This document shows positions 50,611-59,390 of a DNA stretch of 64,000 bases, piece by piece; position 1 is the stretch's first letter, and each line of letters opens with the position of its first letter. Source of the stretch: Bradyrhizobium sp. SSBR45G (lineage in GTDB: Bacteria > Pseudomonadota > Alphaproteobacteria > Rhizobiales > Xanthobacteraceae). The position numbers were made by a program, and so were the translations under genes. The stretch spans positions 62,001-126,000 of the forward strand of contig NZ_BSCT01000022.1 of the NCBI RefSeq assembly GCF_030159255.1. Direction: 5' to 3'. The notes below the pieces were generated by a model. It was not told the origin of the DNA and did no database searches. It saw nothing but the letters and a program-made list of their open reading frames with translations.

Positions 50611-51059
50611 CCATCCTCCCCGCGGCTCACCTGACGACATCGGGACTCTTTGCGGTCCTCTCGTCGCTGGCCGGGCCCGGGCGGACTGCATGTTTCCGCA
50701 ACCCGTCGCGCCATCTTCACCCTGGTGAGCACTGGCATCCTTCATCATTCGGCCCGTGCGCGCAAGGCCTTGGCGGCCCGTGCGCGATTTCGCCCCGCCA
50801 GGAATAGATGGCCTGGCGCCCTCGCGTGTCGCTGTGATGTCCATTTCGCCATGCGTCGACGTGATGACGAGACCGGGCTCGGCGATGGACGCTCGGTAGC
50901 GCAGTCCGACGCGCTCCGGCCGGCCGAAACAGGGATCGGCCGTCGGCCGTCGCTGCATTGCGCCGCACGTTGGTCGTGGTCCGAATTCGCTGCATGCACG
51001 TCACCGCCTCGCGGCGCCAGGGAGCGTCCGAGTTGATCGGGTCGTTGCCCTCGGAAACG
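50611..51059. other. Intergenic region upstream of the FAD enzyme operon
   Basis: About 450 bases with no supported gene. Leftward frames here begin without ribosome sites. No clear sigma70-type promoter is visible, although one must serve the leftward operon. Confidence 0.5.
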
Positions 51060-51425
51060 AGAGGGCGCGGGGAATGCCGGGCGCTGGCCGCACCCATGGC
51101 CCGCCTGCAGAAAGAAAAGCAGGCGGCAGTCACCACAGGTTCAGCCGAGACATCCCGGCATTCCCCGCACGATGGTTGGGCGGCTTATACGCACTCTCCC
51201 CGGGGACCGGGCTGTCTTGCCCCCGTCGCGGACGGATCATCGTCCCCATCCGCTTGGCCTCAGCGTCGGGAGGCCAGGACCATGCGACTTCGCCGGCGCA
51301 ACAGCCTCGTTCGTCCGCATGACCTTGGGTCACGCTGCGAGACCATCACACCCACCGCATCCCACCCCGCGCGTCGTGACGATCGCGATGCGCCCCTCAT
51401 GGCGAGGCGGGACAAAAGGGAGATA
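51060..51425. repeat. Structured intergenic repeat element
   Basis: A 15-base perfect inverted repeat, arms at 51067-51081 and 51154-51168 (GCGGGGAATGCCGGG and its complement), encloses a second stem at 51101-51108 / 51119-51126 (CCGCCTGC with GCAGGCGG). Further right are CTCCCCGGGGACCGGG and GACCATGCGACTTCGCCGG-like segments ending in GCGAGGCGGGACAAAA. From memory, this composite occurs in many Bradyrhizobium intergenic regions. It has no coding signature. Confidence 0.6.
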
Positions 51426-51428
51426 AGC

Positions 51429-51647
51429 ATGAATTCCGGAAAAACGAAAGAGAAATATTTTTCGCGGAAGGACTGGACAGGGCAAATCAGCCTGGACCAC
51501 CAGCGCACAAGCCATGCGGCTTTCGACGTTCGGGTTGCCGCGTATCGTCGCGTGCGCCGAGCTGCTCTCGCACCATATCGCTTTGCCACGCGGTTGCCGA
51601 GAGCTGGTGCCGCGATCGCGATGGTCGGGATAAGCGACCGCGCTTGA
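51429..51647 (+). CDS. Possible small basic protein (72 aa)
   Basis: An ATG at 51429 with GGGAGATAAGC directly upstream starts MNSGKTKEKYFSRKDWTGQ and ends MVGISDRA. It is very rich in Arg, Ala and Lys and has no family I know. Composition of its second half (RRVRRAALAPYRFATRLPRAG) could be out-of-frame GC-rich DNA, so the ribosome site is the main support. Confidence 0.35.
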   Translation: MNSGKTKEKYFSRKDWTGQISLDHQRTSHAAFDVRVAAYRRVRRAALAPYRFATRLPRAGAAIAMVGISDRA

Positions 51648-51667
51648 TGCCGGGCTCCCTTTCCGGA

Positions 51668-52639
51668 TCAATGATGGTCGGGAATCGTGCGTTTCCGCCC
51701 GCTCAGCCAGCCCCTCGTCAATTCCATCTCCTTCTCGATAAATTCCCTGACCTCTCGAGATTGCATTCGCCGCTCGGTCTCCCGTCGATGCAGAAGCCAG
51801 ATATCCAGAATGGCTTCCTCGTTCGGCAAGACGCGTGACAAGCCCTCTGCCTCGGCAAACGGTACGGCGAGCAGAGCCAGCCCGAGGCCGGCGGACGCCG
51901 CGGCAACCTCGCTTCCAACTTGCGATAGCTTTATGCCGGCGCTGGCGGCTGCAATGGAATGAAAGCGTGACATGAGAGGAGGGCGTTCGTCGGCTGCCGG
52001 GCCCGACCGAAGATCGTTGGCAATGAGACCGATCAACGCGTGACCGTTCAACTGGTCGATCGCGCGGGGAGGGGGACGCGATTGCAGATAGGCCGGTGAT
52101 GCGTACAGGCCGAAGGCAATCTCTCCAACTCGTTTCCCAATCAACTCATCGTCGCCCGGATCGCCAATTCGGATGACCAGGTCGAGATCGCTCTCGTCCA
52201 GGCTTTGACGAGAGGCCGTGGAGTGGACCTCGAACATCAGTCGGTCATTCGCGTCACGTAGCCGCTTGAGGCGAGGAAGGAGCCAGTGCTTCGTCATGCC
52301 CTCCGAGGCAGACAGCTTGATGACCGTTGATCGAGCCCCGATATGTTCGTGCACCTCCCTTTGAAAGTCATCAAATGCGGCCATCATGGCGCTGGCGGAT
52401 CTCCGTAGAGCTTCGCCTTCTTGCGTGAGCACAATGCCCGATGGATTTCGAAAGAAGAGGGGAGCGCCGAGGCTGCGCTCGAGTTCGACGAGACGACGGC
52501 TGAGCGTGGGCTGGCTGATGCCAAGCTGGACGGCGGCACGGTTCATGCTCCCGCAAGAGGCGACGACGAAGAACAGGCGAAACAGATCCCAGTTTGTGCA
52601 ATCCATAAGGGTCGCGGCGGGGGCGGGATTTGTCGACAT
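51668..52639 (-). CDS. LysR-family transcriptional regulator (323 aa)
   Basis: The N-terminal winged helix-turn-helix is clear: FFVVASCGSMNRAAVQLGISQPTLSRRLVELERSLGAPLFFR in parts. A linker helix and a type II periplasmic-fold effector domain follow (LVIRIGDPGDDELIGKRVGEIAFGLYASPAYL). It would bind a small metabolite and control nearby or divergent genes. The ATG at 52639 has GAGG at proper spacing; 52642 and 52732 are alternatives. The nearest gene to its left is the small possible protein at 51429; to its right is the oxidoreductase at 53106-54098, also leftward. No clear target. Confidence 0.87.
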   Translation of the reverse strand: MSTNPAPAATLMDCTNWDLFRLFFVVASCGSMNRAAVQLGISQPTLSRRLVELERSLGAPLFFRNPSGIVLTQEGEALRRSASAMMAAFDDFQREVHEHIGARSTVIKLSASEGMTKHWLLPRLKRLRDANDRLMFEVHSTASRQSLDESDLDLVIRIGDPGDDELIGKRVGEIAFGLYASPAYLQSRPPPRAIDQLNGHALIGLIANDLRSGPAADERPPLMSRFHSIAAASAGIKLSQVGSEVAAASAGLGLALLAVPFAEAEGLSRVLPNEEAILDIWLLHRRETERRMQSREVREFIEKEMELTRGWLSGRKRTIPDHH

Positions 52640-53105
52640 CATTGCCTCACAGCACAGGTCCGCCGGGTTGCCCAGTCCTTGTGCGGAGAGCGCCGGCCCG
52701 ACCGATCTTACTGCCGTAACCCCGCCATGCAACGAGCCGGGTGGTTAAGGGGGAGCTGCAGGCTGTGTGCAGCGACCGCGCATGTCCAACGTAAAACCAA
52801 CGTCGCTGCTGGCTTGCTGGAATTCAATAGCCTCGACCCGGGATCAGTTGAGGACGCCTTTTGCGCCCGCCTCCGCCACGAAAACGAACGGTTCGCGCTG
52901 GGGCCGTAGTCAAGCGGCGATCGCCTGCCCTTCAATGGATTTGACGTCGCAGAATCAAGCCAACGGTCAAAAGCGGCCCATTTGATCGAGTAAGGCGGCT
53001 AGAGCTGGCTGGCAGTCTGGCGAGTTTGGTCGAGTAAAGGCTGTGATCATGCCGAGGGAGGCCGCCGCGGCGATGTCCTCTCCCCGCGCTCTTTTGTGGT
53101 TCGCG
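52640..53105. other. Intergenic region between LysR and oxidoreductase
   Basis: About 465 bases without a supported gene. Rightward frames at 52421-52909 and 52767-52985 lack ribosome sites and family resemblance. Nothing else stands out. Confidence 0.5.
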
Positions 53106-54098
53106 CTAGTCCTTGACTGCAACGACGATTTTACCTCTCGTTCTACCGGTCGCCATCGCGTCATAAGCTTTGGCTACGTCGCGCAGGCCGAACACCTGCG
53201 AAACAAACGGCTTTATCTGTCCTGCATCCACCAGCGCGGCAATCTCCGCGAGCTGACCACCGTCAGGTCTGGTCAATGGGCCATGAAATTCGACTCCGCG
53301 TTCTTCGGCAGCCTTTCTGTAAGGCAGATTGTGCGCGGCAATCCTGGCTGCGGCTTCGGGTGTCTGTCCATATTCGATCCAGGCTCTCTCGTCTGACACG
53401 CGCCTGAGTCCGACATAGCGACCGCCCGGCTTGACACTCCTGATCGACGGCAGGACGAGATCGCCGCAAACGCCGTCATAGACCACATCGTAGGGGCCAG
53501 CTTCTTCAAAGCTCTCCGTCTCGTAGTTGATTGCCTTGTCGACGCCGACCGATCTGAGGAAATCCTGATTGTTCGCGCTCGCCGTGGCGGCGACGTTGGC
53601 TCCGATGTGCTTGGCAAGCTGGATCGCGAAGGTTCCGATACCGCCGGCGCCAGCCTGGATCAATAGGCTCTCGCCAGCCACGAGACGAGCGCGCTCGAAA
53701 AAGCTCTGCCAGGTCGTAAGAGCGACGGTAGGCAGACTTGCGGCCTCTTGGTGAGTGATTGTCTTGGGTTTGCTGGCAAGAAGCGCGGACGGTATGGCGA
53801 TGCGTTCTGCGTAGGCGCCGTAAACATTCGGCAGGCGGCCGTAGACGTCATCTCCTGCTTTGAACCCCGAGTTCGCGGGTGCATCCAGGACGGTCCCAGA
53901 TACGTCGAAGCCCATCACAATCGGGAAATTCTCAGGCAGTGCCGCAAACAAGCCTTGCCGGATGACGATCTCGACGGGATTTACACCGGCTGCATGAACG
54001 TCCACCAACACGCTGTCTGCCGTCCGGACCGGTTCAGGAACCTCTCCGTACGCCACGACGTCATTGCCACCAAAGCCAGTCAGAAATGCTGCCTTCAT
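53106..54098 (-). CDS. NADP-dependent zinc-free alcohol dehydrogenase / quinone oxidoreductase-like
   Basis: A medium-chain dehydrogenase/reductase of 330 residues. The N-terminal GroES-like fold has VHAAGVNPVEIVIRQG and VMGFDVSGTVLDAP, followed by the cofactor motif IQAGAGGIGTFAIQLAK. The zinc-binding cysteines of alcohol dehydrogenases are absent, as in quinone oxidoreductase (QOR)-type enzymes. The ATG at 54098 has AAGGG about 8 bases upstream; an ATG at 54119 lacks one. It probably reduces an enone or quinone with NADPH. The LysR gene lies downstream on the same strand. Confidence 0.85.
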   Translation of the reverse strand: MKAAFLTGFGGNDVVAYGEVPEPVRTADSVLVDVHAAGVNPVEIVIRQGLFAALPENFPIVMGFDVSGTVLDAPANSGFKAGDDVYGRLPNVYGAYAERIAIPSALLASKPKTITHQEAASLPTVALTTWQSFFERARLVAGESLLIQAGAGGIGTFAIQLAKHIGANVAATASANNQDFLRSVGVDKAINYETESFEEAGPYDVVYDGVCGDLVLPSIRSVKPGGRYVGLRRVSDERAWIEYGQTPEAAARIAAHNLPYRKAAEERGVEFHGPLTRPDGGQLAEIAALVDAGQIKPFVSQVFGLRDVAKAYDAMATGRTRGKIVVAVKD

Positions 54099-54338
54099 CT
54101 GCTTACCCTTGCCGTTCATGACCGTCTGTGGCTCGAGCGAAGATCGACATATCTGATCGAATTTGCGGGAACCTGACGGCTTCTCATTAGAAGACGGAAG
54201 GCCTCGAACGCAATGCAACTGGGTGATGATCGGCTATTCACTCCTGAAATGCGGTTCTCGAAAAATGAGCAGCGGACATCATCATGACTGGAACGGATGA
54301 TGCGCATCTGCGTGTCGCAGCGGGCGAACCAATATTAG

Positions 54339-54869
54339 GCGCTTGTGGCGGACGAGGCTCGCAACGCCATGATCTTCGACGATGTCTTGCAAGCGCTGGA
54401 GCACAAGCGTTCCCCGGTCATCTTGACCGAGCGCAAAGACCACGCGTTGTGCTTGGCCGATAGGCTGTCTCGTTTCGCACGCAATGTCATTGTCTTGACC
54501 GGCGGGTGGGCGTGAAGCCGAGAAAAGGCGCAATGAAACGGCTCAGCGATATTCCTGCGGCCGACGAGCGCGTGCTGATCGCCGCCGGACGATACATCGG
54601 CGAGGGTTTCGATGACGCTCGGCTCGATGCGCTGTTTCTGGCTATGCCGATCGCATGGAAGGGGACGCTCGCACAATATGTCGGGCATCTGCATCGATCA
54701 TACGACGCCAAGCGCGAGGTTATCGTCTATGACTATTTTCGACGAAGCCGTGCCAGTGCTCAAACGCATGGGCGAGAAGCGGGTCAGGGGTTACAAGAGC
54801 CTCGGCTACGTGATCGACGAGAAGGGGCAGGTATCGTCGAGCGCTTCGGCGATGTTGCCGATGCTATGA
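54339..54869 (+). pseudogene. C-terminal relic of a superfamily II DEAD/DEAH helicase
   Basis: Three frames together reconstruct the last part of a helicase: LVADEARNAMIFDDVLQALEH and SPVILTERKDHALCLADRL, then after a base loss near 54507 GVKPRKGAMKRLSDIP, VLIAAGRYIGEGFDDARLDALFLAMP (helicase motifs V-VI region) and VYDY, then after an extra T near 54735 DEAVPVLKRMGEKRVRGYKSLGY. An in-frame TAG at 54336 and absence of motifs I-III show the N-terminal part is gone. Such helicases occur in DNA repair and restriction-like systems. It is not functional as it stands. Confidence 0.65.
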
Positions 54870-55011
54870 GCATCGCGGCTCGATCGGGAAGGGCCAAGAG
54901 TTGCGGACGTCGCCTTTCCAAGCTTCGCCAGCCTTTCCTTTTTTTCACCTCGGCCTTCCGATTGTGCGACCGCCGGCAAGGAGGCCTTCTGACATTTTCA
55001 TCCAGGGAGTA

Positions 55012-55087
55012 TGGTGGGCCCGGCAGGACTCGAACCTGCAACCAGACCGTTATGAGCGGCCGGCTCTAACCATTGAGCTACAGGCCC
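55012..55087 (-). tRNA. tRNA-Ile(CAT), lysidine type
   Basis: A complete 76-base cloverleaf on the minus strand. The acceptor stem GGGCCTG pairs with CGGGCCC (one G-T pair). It has D stem GCTC/GAGC, an anticodon stem with loop CTCATAA, a TGGTT variable loop, TTCGAGT in the T loop and an encoded CCA. The CAT anticodon could be Met or Ile; the loop and variable region resemble tRNA-Ile2, whose C34 is converted to lysidine. It differs clearly from the att fragment at 10642, so the two are different tRNA genes. Confidence 0.88.
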
Positions 55088-55279
55088 CGCGGCGCGGGGG
55101 TCGTTGCGGCGGTGAGGGGCGGGGGCAAGCCTGCCCGTCATCCTGCCGGGGACCCGGCGACGGTGCCGGGTCCGTTTACAGCCTCACCGGCGATCCGGCA
55201 ATGCCGCGGACGCGCCGTTTTGCCGGGCTTGCGTCGCCGCAGCCCTCGGCAGCAGCTCGCCGCCGCAGCCGGCGCTGCG

Positions 55280-56245
55280 CTAATCCACCGAGACGCCGGC
55301 GAATTCCACCACCTTGCGCCATTTCTCGGTCTCGTCGGCGACGAGCTTGCCGAATTCGGCGGGCGTCATCGCGCGCGGGATGCCGCCGGTCTCGGTCAGC
55401 CGCGCGACCAGCTTGGGGTCCTTGAGCGCTTCGCCGACCGCCTTGTTGAGGATCTCGACGATCTCGGGCGGCGTGCCCTTCGGCGCGGAGATGCCGTAGA
55501 AGCCGACCGATTCATAGCCCGGCACAGTGTCGGCGATCGCAGGCACCTCCGGAACGGTCGGCCAGCGCTGCGGCGAGGTGACGCCGAGCGCCCGGACGCT
55601 GCCGCCACGGGACTGCTCCAGCGCGGTCGGCAAATTGTCGAAGATCAGCTGCACCTTGTTGGAGATGATGTCCGGGAAGGCCAGCGCCGAGCCGCGATAG
55701 GGCACGTGCAGCATGTCGCACTTGGTCATCGCCTTGAACAGCTCGGCCGCCATGTGAACCGAGGTGCCGTTGCCCGAGGAGGCAAAGGCGATCTTGCCGG
55801 GATTGGCATGGCAATAGTCGATGAACTCCTTGACCGTCTTCGCCGGCACGTCGTTGCTCACCACCAGCATGTTGGTGAGCTGCATGATGCTCGCGACCGG
55901 CACGGTGTCGCGGATGAAATCATACGGCAGCTTCTTGTACAGCGAGGTGCTGATCGCATTGTTCGGCGCCACGAACAGCAGCGTATAGCCGTCGGGCGGC
56001 GAATTGATCATCGCGGCGGCGGCGATGTTGCCGCCGGAGCCGGTGCGATTCTCGACCACGACCTGCTGGCCGAAGCGCTCGGACAGCCACTGCGCCATGA
56101 TGCGGGCGACGATGTCGACCGGGCCGCCCGGCGAAAAGCCGATCAGCCAGCGGATCGGATGATCGGGGTAGGCCGCCGCGGCCGGCTGGATTGCGAGGCA
56201 GGCTGCGACCACCAGGCCGGCCAGGAACGTGCGCGCCCACTTCAT
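55280..56245 (-). CDS. Bug-family (TctC-type) periplasmic receptor
   Basis: A 321-residue extracytoplasmic receptor of the tripartite tricarboxylate / Bug family. The signal peptide (MKWARTFLAGLVVAACLAIQPAAA) ends near AAAA, then AYPDHPIRWLIGFSPGGPVDIVARIMAQWLSE, the classic Bug start. Also seen are NRTGSGGNIAAAAMINSPPDGYTLLF and VPYRGSALAFPDIISN. GGGAGG precedes the ATG. No TctA/TctB membrane genes are adjacent, as with many orphan Bug proteins. The ligand is unknown. Confidence 0.9.
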   Translation of the reverse strand: MKWARTFLAGLVVAACLAIQPAAAAYPDHPIRWLIGFSPGGPVDIVARIMAQWLSERFGQQVVVENRTGSGGNIAAAAMINSPPDGYTLLFVAPNNAISTSLYKKLPYDFIRDTVPVASIMQLTNMLVVSNDVPAKTVKEFIDYCHANPGKIAFASSGNGTSVHMAAELFKAMTKCDMLHVPYRGSALAFPDIISNKVQLIFDNLPTALEQSRGGSVRALGVTSPQRWPTVPEVPAIADTVPGYESVGFYGISAPKGTPPEIVEILNKAVGEALKDPKLVARLTETGGIPRAMTPAEFGKLVADETEKWRKVVEFAGVSVD

Positions 56246-56353
56246 CTTGTCCTCCCGAAGCTCTTGTCGTTGTCTTTGGCGGCATGCTTCCATAGATCTG
56301 CACGCTTGCATACAAGCTTGTGCGGGACGCGCAGGCACGAAAAGGACGGGCCG

Positions 56354-57319
56354 ATGAAGTCGTTGCGATTGCTCGGCCTTGCCGTTGCGCTGGTGTCCGG
56401 CGCCGCCGCAGCGCAGCAGGGAGGGAACGCCATCAGCAAGCTCACGATCACTCTCGGGACTGCGACGCCGGGCGGCGGCTTTCCGCTCTATGGCGATGCC
56501 TTCGCCACGGTCATGAACGACGCCGATGCCGGGCTTGCGGTCGTCCCGCGCAATACGAAGGGCAGCAACGAGAACATTCCGCTGCTGGAGCAGGGCGAGC
56601 TCGATCTCGGCCTCGTCGCCGGCGAGCCGGCCTATCAGGCCTTCATGGGCATCGACCGCCCGAAGACCGGGCTGAAGATCCTGACCGCGATTTTTTCCAG
56701 CCCGGGCCTGTTCGTGGTGCGATCCGACAGTTCCTATCGCAGCATCCGCGATCTCGTCGGCCAGACGGTGGTGTTCGGCGCCAAGGGCTCGGGCCTGCCG
56801 ATCATGTCGCGCTACATGCTCGATGGGCTCGGCCTGCAGCAGGACCGGGATTTCAAGGCGGTCTATCTCGACCGTGCCGGCGATGGTCCGGCGATGGTGC
56901 TGGACGGCCGCGCCGCGGCGCTGTGGGGCGCCGGCATCGGCTGGCCCGGCTTCGCGGCGATGGCTGCGGCGCCGGGTGGGACCCGCTTCATCGCGCCATC
57001 AGTCGAGGAGATCGCGCAGGTGAGGGCGAAGCACGGCTTCCTGAAAGCGCTGACGGTGCCGGCCGGCAGCTATGCCGGGCAGGACGCGGCGATCGATTCG
57101 ATCGGGTCCTGGAGCTACGTCCTGGTCCGCGAGAGCCTGCCCGACGACGTCGCCTATCGGCTGGCGAAGACGCTGCATGGAGCGGAAGCCGCGCTGTGCA
57201 GGACGCTGGCGCAGGCCTGCGAGACCACGGCCGCCAACACGGTTGCGGCCGCGCCCAGCCCCGATCTGATTCATCCGGGGGTGATGAGATATTTCCGGGA
57301 GATCGGGGTGGTGAAATGA
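56354..57319 (+). CDS. TAXI-family TRAP solute receptor
   Basis: A 321-residue periplasmic receptor. A signal peptide (MKSLRLLGLAVALVSGAAAAQ) is followed by LTITLGTATPGGGFPLYGDAFATVMN, with LEQGELDLGLVAGEPAYQAF and GQTVVFGAKGSGLPIMSRYML, matching the TAXI family that serves TRAP transporters. GGACGGGCCG before the ATG is a weak ribosome site. No TRAP membrane component is nearby, so it is an orphan or serves distant genes. It points away from the Bug gene, 108 bases apart. Confidence 0.82.
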   Translation: MKSLRLLGLAVALVSGAAAAQQGGNAISKLTITLGTATPGGGFPLYGDAFATVMNDADAGLAVVPRNTKGSNENIPLLEQGELDLGLVAGEPAYQAFMGIDRPKTGLKILTAIFSSPGLFVVRSDSSYRSIRDLVGQTVVFGAKGSGLPIMSRYMLDGLGLQQDRDFKAVYLDRAGDGPAMVLDGRAAALWGAGIGWPGFAAMAAAPGGTRFIAPSVEEIAQVRAKHGFLKALTVPAGSYAGQDAAIDSIGSWSYVLVRESLPDDVAYRLAKTLHGAEAALCRTLAQACETTAANTVAAAPSPDLIHPGVMRYFREIGVVK

Positions 57320-57324
57320 GAGGG

Positions 57325-57412
57325 GCGAATGGCGAATAGGGCGTAGCGAATAGGCAGAATCAAAACGATCCGCTCGCACCTCGCACCTCGCACCTCGCTA
57401 CTCGCCATTCGC
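57325..57412. terminator. Inverted repeat between convergent genes
   Basis: GCGAATGGCGAATAG (57325-57339) and CTACTCGCCATTCGC (57398-57412) pair at 14 of 15 bases across a 58-base loop. The loop contains three tandem CTCGCAC heptamers (about 57373-57393). It lies between the TAXI stop and the stop of the next gene and may end transcription from both sides, though no T tract follows. Confidence 0.5.
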
Positions 57413-58618
57413 TCATTTCATCCGGCACGCCGGATCCGGCGGGCCGAACGCGTCCTCGCCTTTGATCGTGGCCAGGATCTTGTAGTAGTCCCACGGATAT
57501 TTGCTCTCCTCCGGCGTCTTGACCTGCGCCAGCACCAGATCGTGCACCATCAGATTGTCGGCGCGCAGCTTGCCGTTGCGGGCGAAGAAATCCTCGACCG
57601 GCGTCTCGCGCATCTTTGCCGCCACCGCGAGCGGCTCGTCGCTGCCGGCGGCCTTGATGGCGTTGAGATAATGCGTGACGGCGGAGTAGACGCCGGCCTG
57701 CCACATCGTCGGCATCCGGTTCATCTTGGCGAAATAGCGCTTCGACCATTCGCGGGTCTTGTCGTCCATGTCCCAGTAGAACGAGGTCGTCAGCAGCAGC
57801 CCCTGTGCCGCCGGCAATCCCAGCGAATGGATGTCGGTGATCAGCGCCAGCAGCGCCGCCATCTGCTGGCCGCCCTTGAGCAGGCCGAACTCGGCCGCGG
57901 TCTTGATCTCGTTCATGTTGTTGGGGGGGCCTGCGGCGATGCCGATGATCTTGGCCTTGGAGGCCTGGGCCTGCAGGATGAAGGACGACAGATCCGGCGT
58001 CGCGAACGGCGGGCGTACCGAGCCCACCACCTTGCCGCCGTTGGCCGTGACCACGCTTGCCGCATCGCGCTCCAGCGAATGGCCGAAGGCGTAGTCGTCG
58101 GTGATGAAGAACCAGCTGTCGCCGCCGCGCTTGACGACCTCCTTCGCCGTGCCGGTGGCCAGCGCGCGGGTGTCGAACACCCATTGCATCGCATAAGGCG
58201 AGCAGAACTTGCCGTGGAAATCGGCCGCGCCCGTCGACTGGGTGATGAACAGCTTCTTTTTCTCGGTGGCGATGGTCTGCACCGCGAGGCCGACCGCCGA
58301 GACCGGCACGTCGACGATGAGATCGACCTGCTCGGTGTCGTACCAGCGCCGCGCGATCGCGGCACCAATGTCGGGCTTGAGCTGATGGTCGCCGACGATG
58401 ACGCTGATCGGCTTGTCCAGCACCCTGCCGCCGAAATCATCCACCGCCATCTGCGCCGCGGTCACCGAGCCCTGGCCGGTCGGCGTCGACGCGGGACCGT
58501 TCATGTCGCTGAGCACGCCGATCTTGACGACATTGTCGGAGATCTGCGCCCGCGCGCCGGTGGTCACCAGCAGCGCCGCCGCGGCCCATGCCGCTGTTCT
58601 CAGGAAGCTGAGTTGCAA
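57413..58618 (-). CDS. LivK-type ABC substrate-binding protein (401 aa)
   Basis: A type I periplasmic binding protein. Translation likely starts at TTG 58618 (58616-58618 on the minus strand) because GGAGG lies 5 bases before it and gives a normal signal peptide (QLSFLRTAAWAAAALLVTTGARA). The mature part begins QISDNVVKIGVLSDMNGPASTPTGQG and includes FITDDYAFGHSLERD. No permease or ATPase lies nearby, so it is an orphan receptor. The ligand is unknown; relatives bind aromatic acids, amides or amino acids. Confidence 0.86.
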   Translation of the reverse strand: MQLSFLRTAAWAAAALLVTTGARAQISDNVVKIGVLSDMNGPASTPTGQGSVTAAQMAVDDFGGRVLDKPISVIVGDHQLKPDIGAAIARRWYDTEQVDLIVDVPVSAVGLAVQTIATEKKKLFITQSTGAADFHGKFCSPYAMQWVFDTRALATGTAKEVVKRGGDSWFFITDDYAFGHSLERDAASVVTANGGKVVGSVRPPFATPDLSSFILQAQASKAKIIGIAAGPPNNMNEIKTAAEFGLLKGGQQMAALLALITDIHSLGLPAAQGLLLTTSFYWDMDDKTREWSKRYFAKMNRMPTMWQAGVYSAVTHYLNAIKAAGSDEPLAVAAKMRETPVEDFFARNGKLRADNLMVHDLVLAQVKTPEESKYPWDYYKILATIKGEDAFGPPDPACRMK

Positions 58619-58790
58619 TCCGTCCTCCACCGATGTCGGCCTGGCGCCGTTGTTTGTCGCGGCTCTGCCGGCCGATCCACCTATCTGCAATCAATCCTGG
58701 GCGGCCGTCAATCACGGTGCCGAGCGACGGATCGCGGTCAGCGGTTGCACTGCAACGGCGCGACCGGTCCCGCGCGCGAACCCGTCCCGC

Positions 58791-59381
58791 TCAGGCCTTG
58801 GCCGCCTTGTGCTCCTCATGCGCGGCCTCCCAGACCTCGCGCGCGGCGTCGGCATTCATCAGCGCGATGCCGACGCCGACGATCAGGTCGGGCCAGATCG
58901 AGCGCCACAGGAAGGCCGTGACCAGACCGGCCGCGATGATCGCGACGTTGGCGTAGGCGTCATTGCGCGCGGAGAGAAAGGCGGCCCGGGTGAGGCTGCC
59001 CTGATGATCCCTGACCCGCGCCAGGATCAGCGCGCAGCCGAGATTGACGATCAGCGCGCCGAGGCCGGTGAGGGTGAGCGGCAGCGCGGCGGGAATCTCG
59101 GCCGTGAACACCTTCTCGCCCGCAGTCCACAGCCCGGCGAGCGCGGGTGCCAAAAGGATCAGTGCCAGCACCTTGCCGAGCCGGGCCCGTTGCGCCGCGC
59201 TCCAGCGCAGCGCCAGCGCGATCAGCAGATTGACCGAGGCGTCCTCGAGAAAATCGATGCTGTCGGCGAACAGGGCGACCGAGCCGATCGTCAGCGCAAC
59301 CGCGAACTCGATGCCGAAATAGCCCAGGTTGAGCGCGGCAACCGTGAGCACGGTGCGGCGGACGGGATTGGTCATGTCCAT
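58791..59381 (-). CDS. Short CDF-like cation transporter (196 aa)
   Basis: A six-helix membrane protein with the cation diffusion facilitator pattern: IEFAVALTIGSVALFADSIDFLEDASVNL (metal-site D-x3-D-like) and SARNDAYANVAIIAAG. Full-length family members run to about 300 residues with a cytoplasmic C-terminal domain; this one stops right after the sixth helix with a charged tail (AHEEHKAAKA). It is probably a natural short form. GAGGA precedes the ATG. The mobA stop lies 9 bases upstream, so the two are probably co-transcribed. Confidence 0.75.
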   Translation of the reverse strand: MDMTNPVRRTVLTVAALNLGYFGIEFAVALTIGSVALFADSIDFLEDASVNLLIALALRWSAAQRARLGKVLALILLAPALAGLWTAGEKVFTAEIPAALPLTLTGLGALIVNLGCALILARVRDHQGSLTRAAFLSARNDAYANVAIIAAGLVTAFLWRSIWPDLIVGVGIALMNADAAREVWEAAHEEHKAAKA

Positions 59382-59390
59382 CACGCGTCC

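Noticed and set aside
50958..51428. Rightward frame extending the small protein at 51429 upstream
   Set aside because: It runs through the structured repeat; only the part after 51429 has a ribosome site.
55073..57319. Very long rightward frame running through the Bug gene into the TAXI gene
   Set aside because: Only the part from 56354 has homology and a signal peptide; the rest is antisense to the Bug receptor.
57373..57393. Three CTCGCAC units considered as a CRISPR-like or iteron array
   Set aside because: The units are only 7 bases and directly adjacent, with no spacers, replication gene or cas gene nearby.
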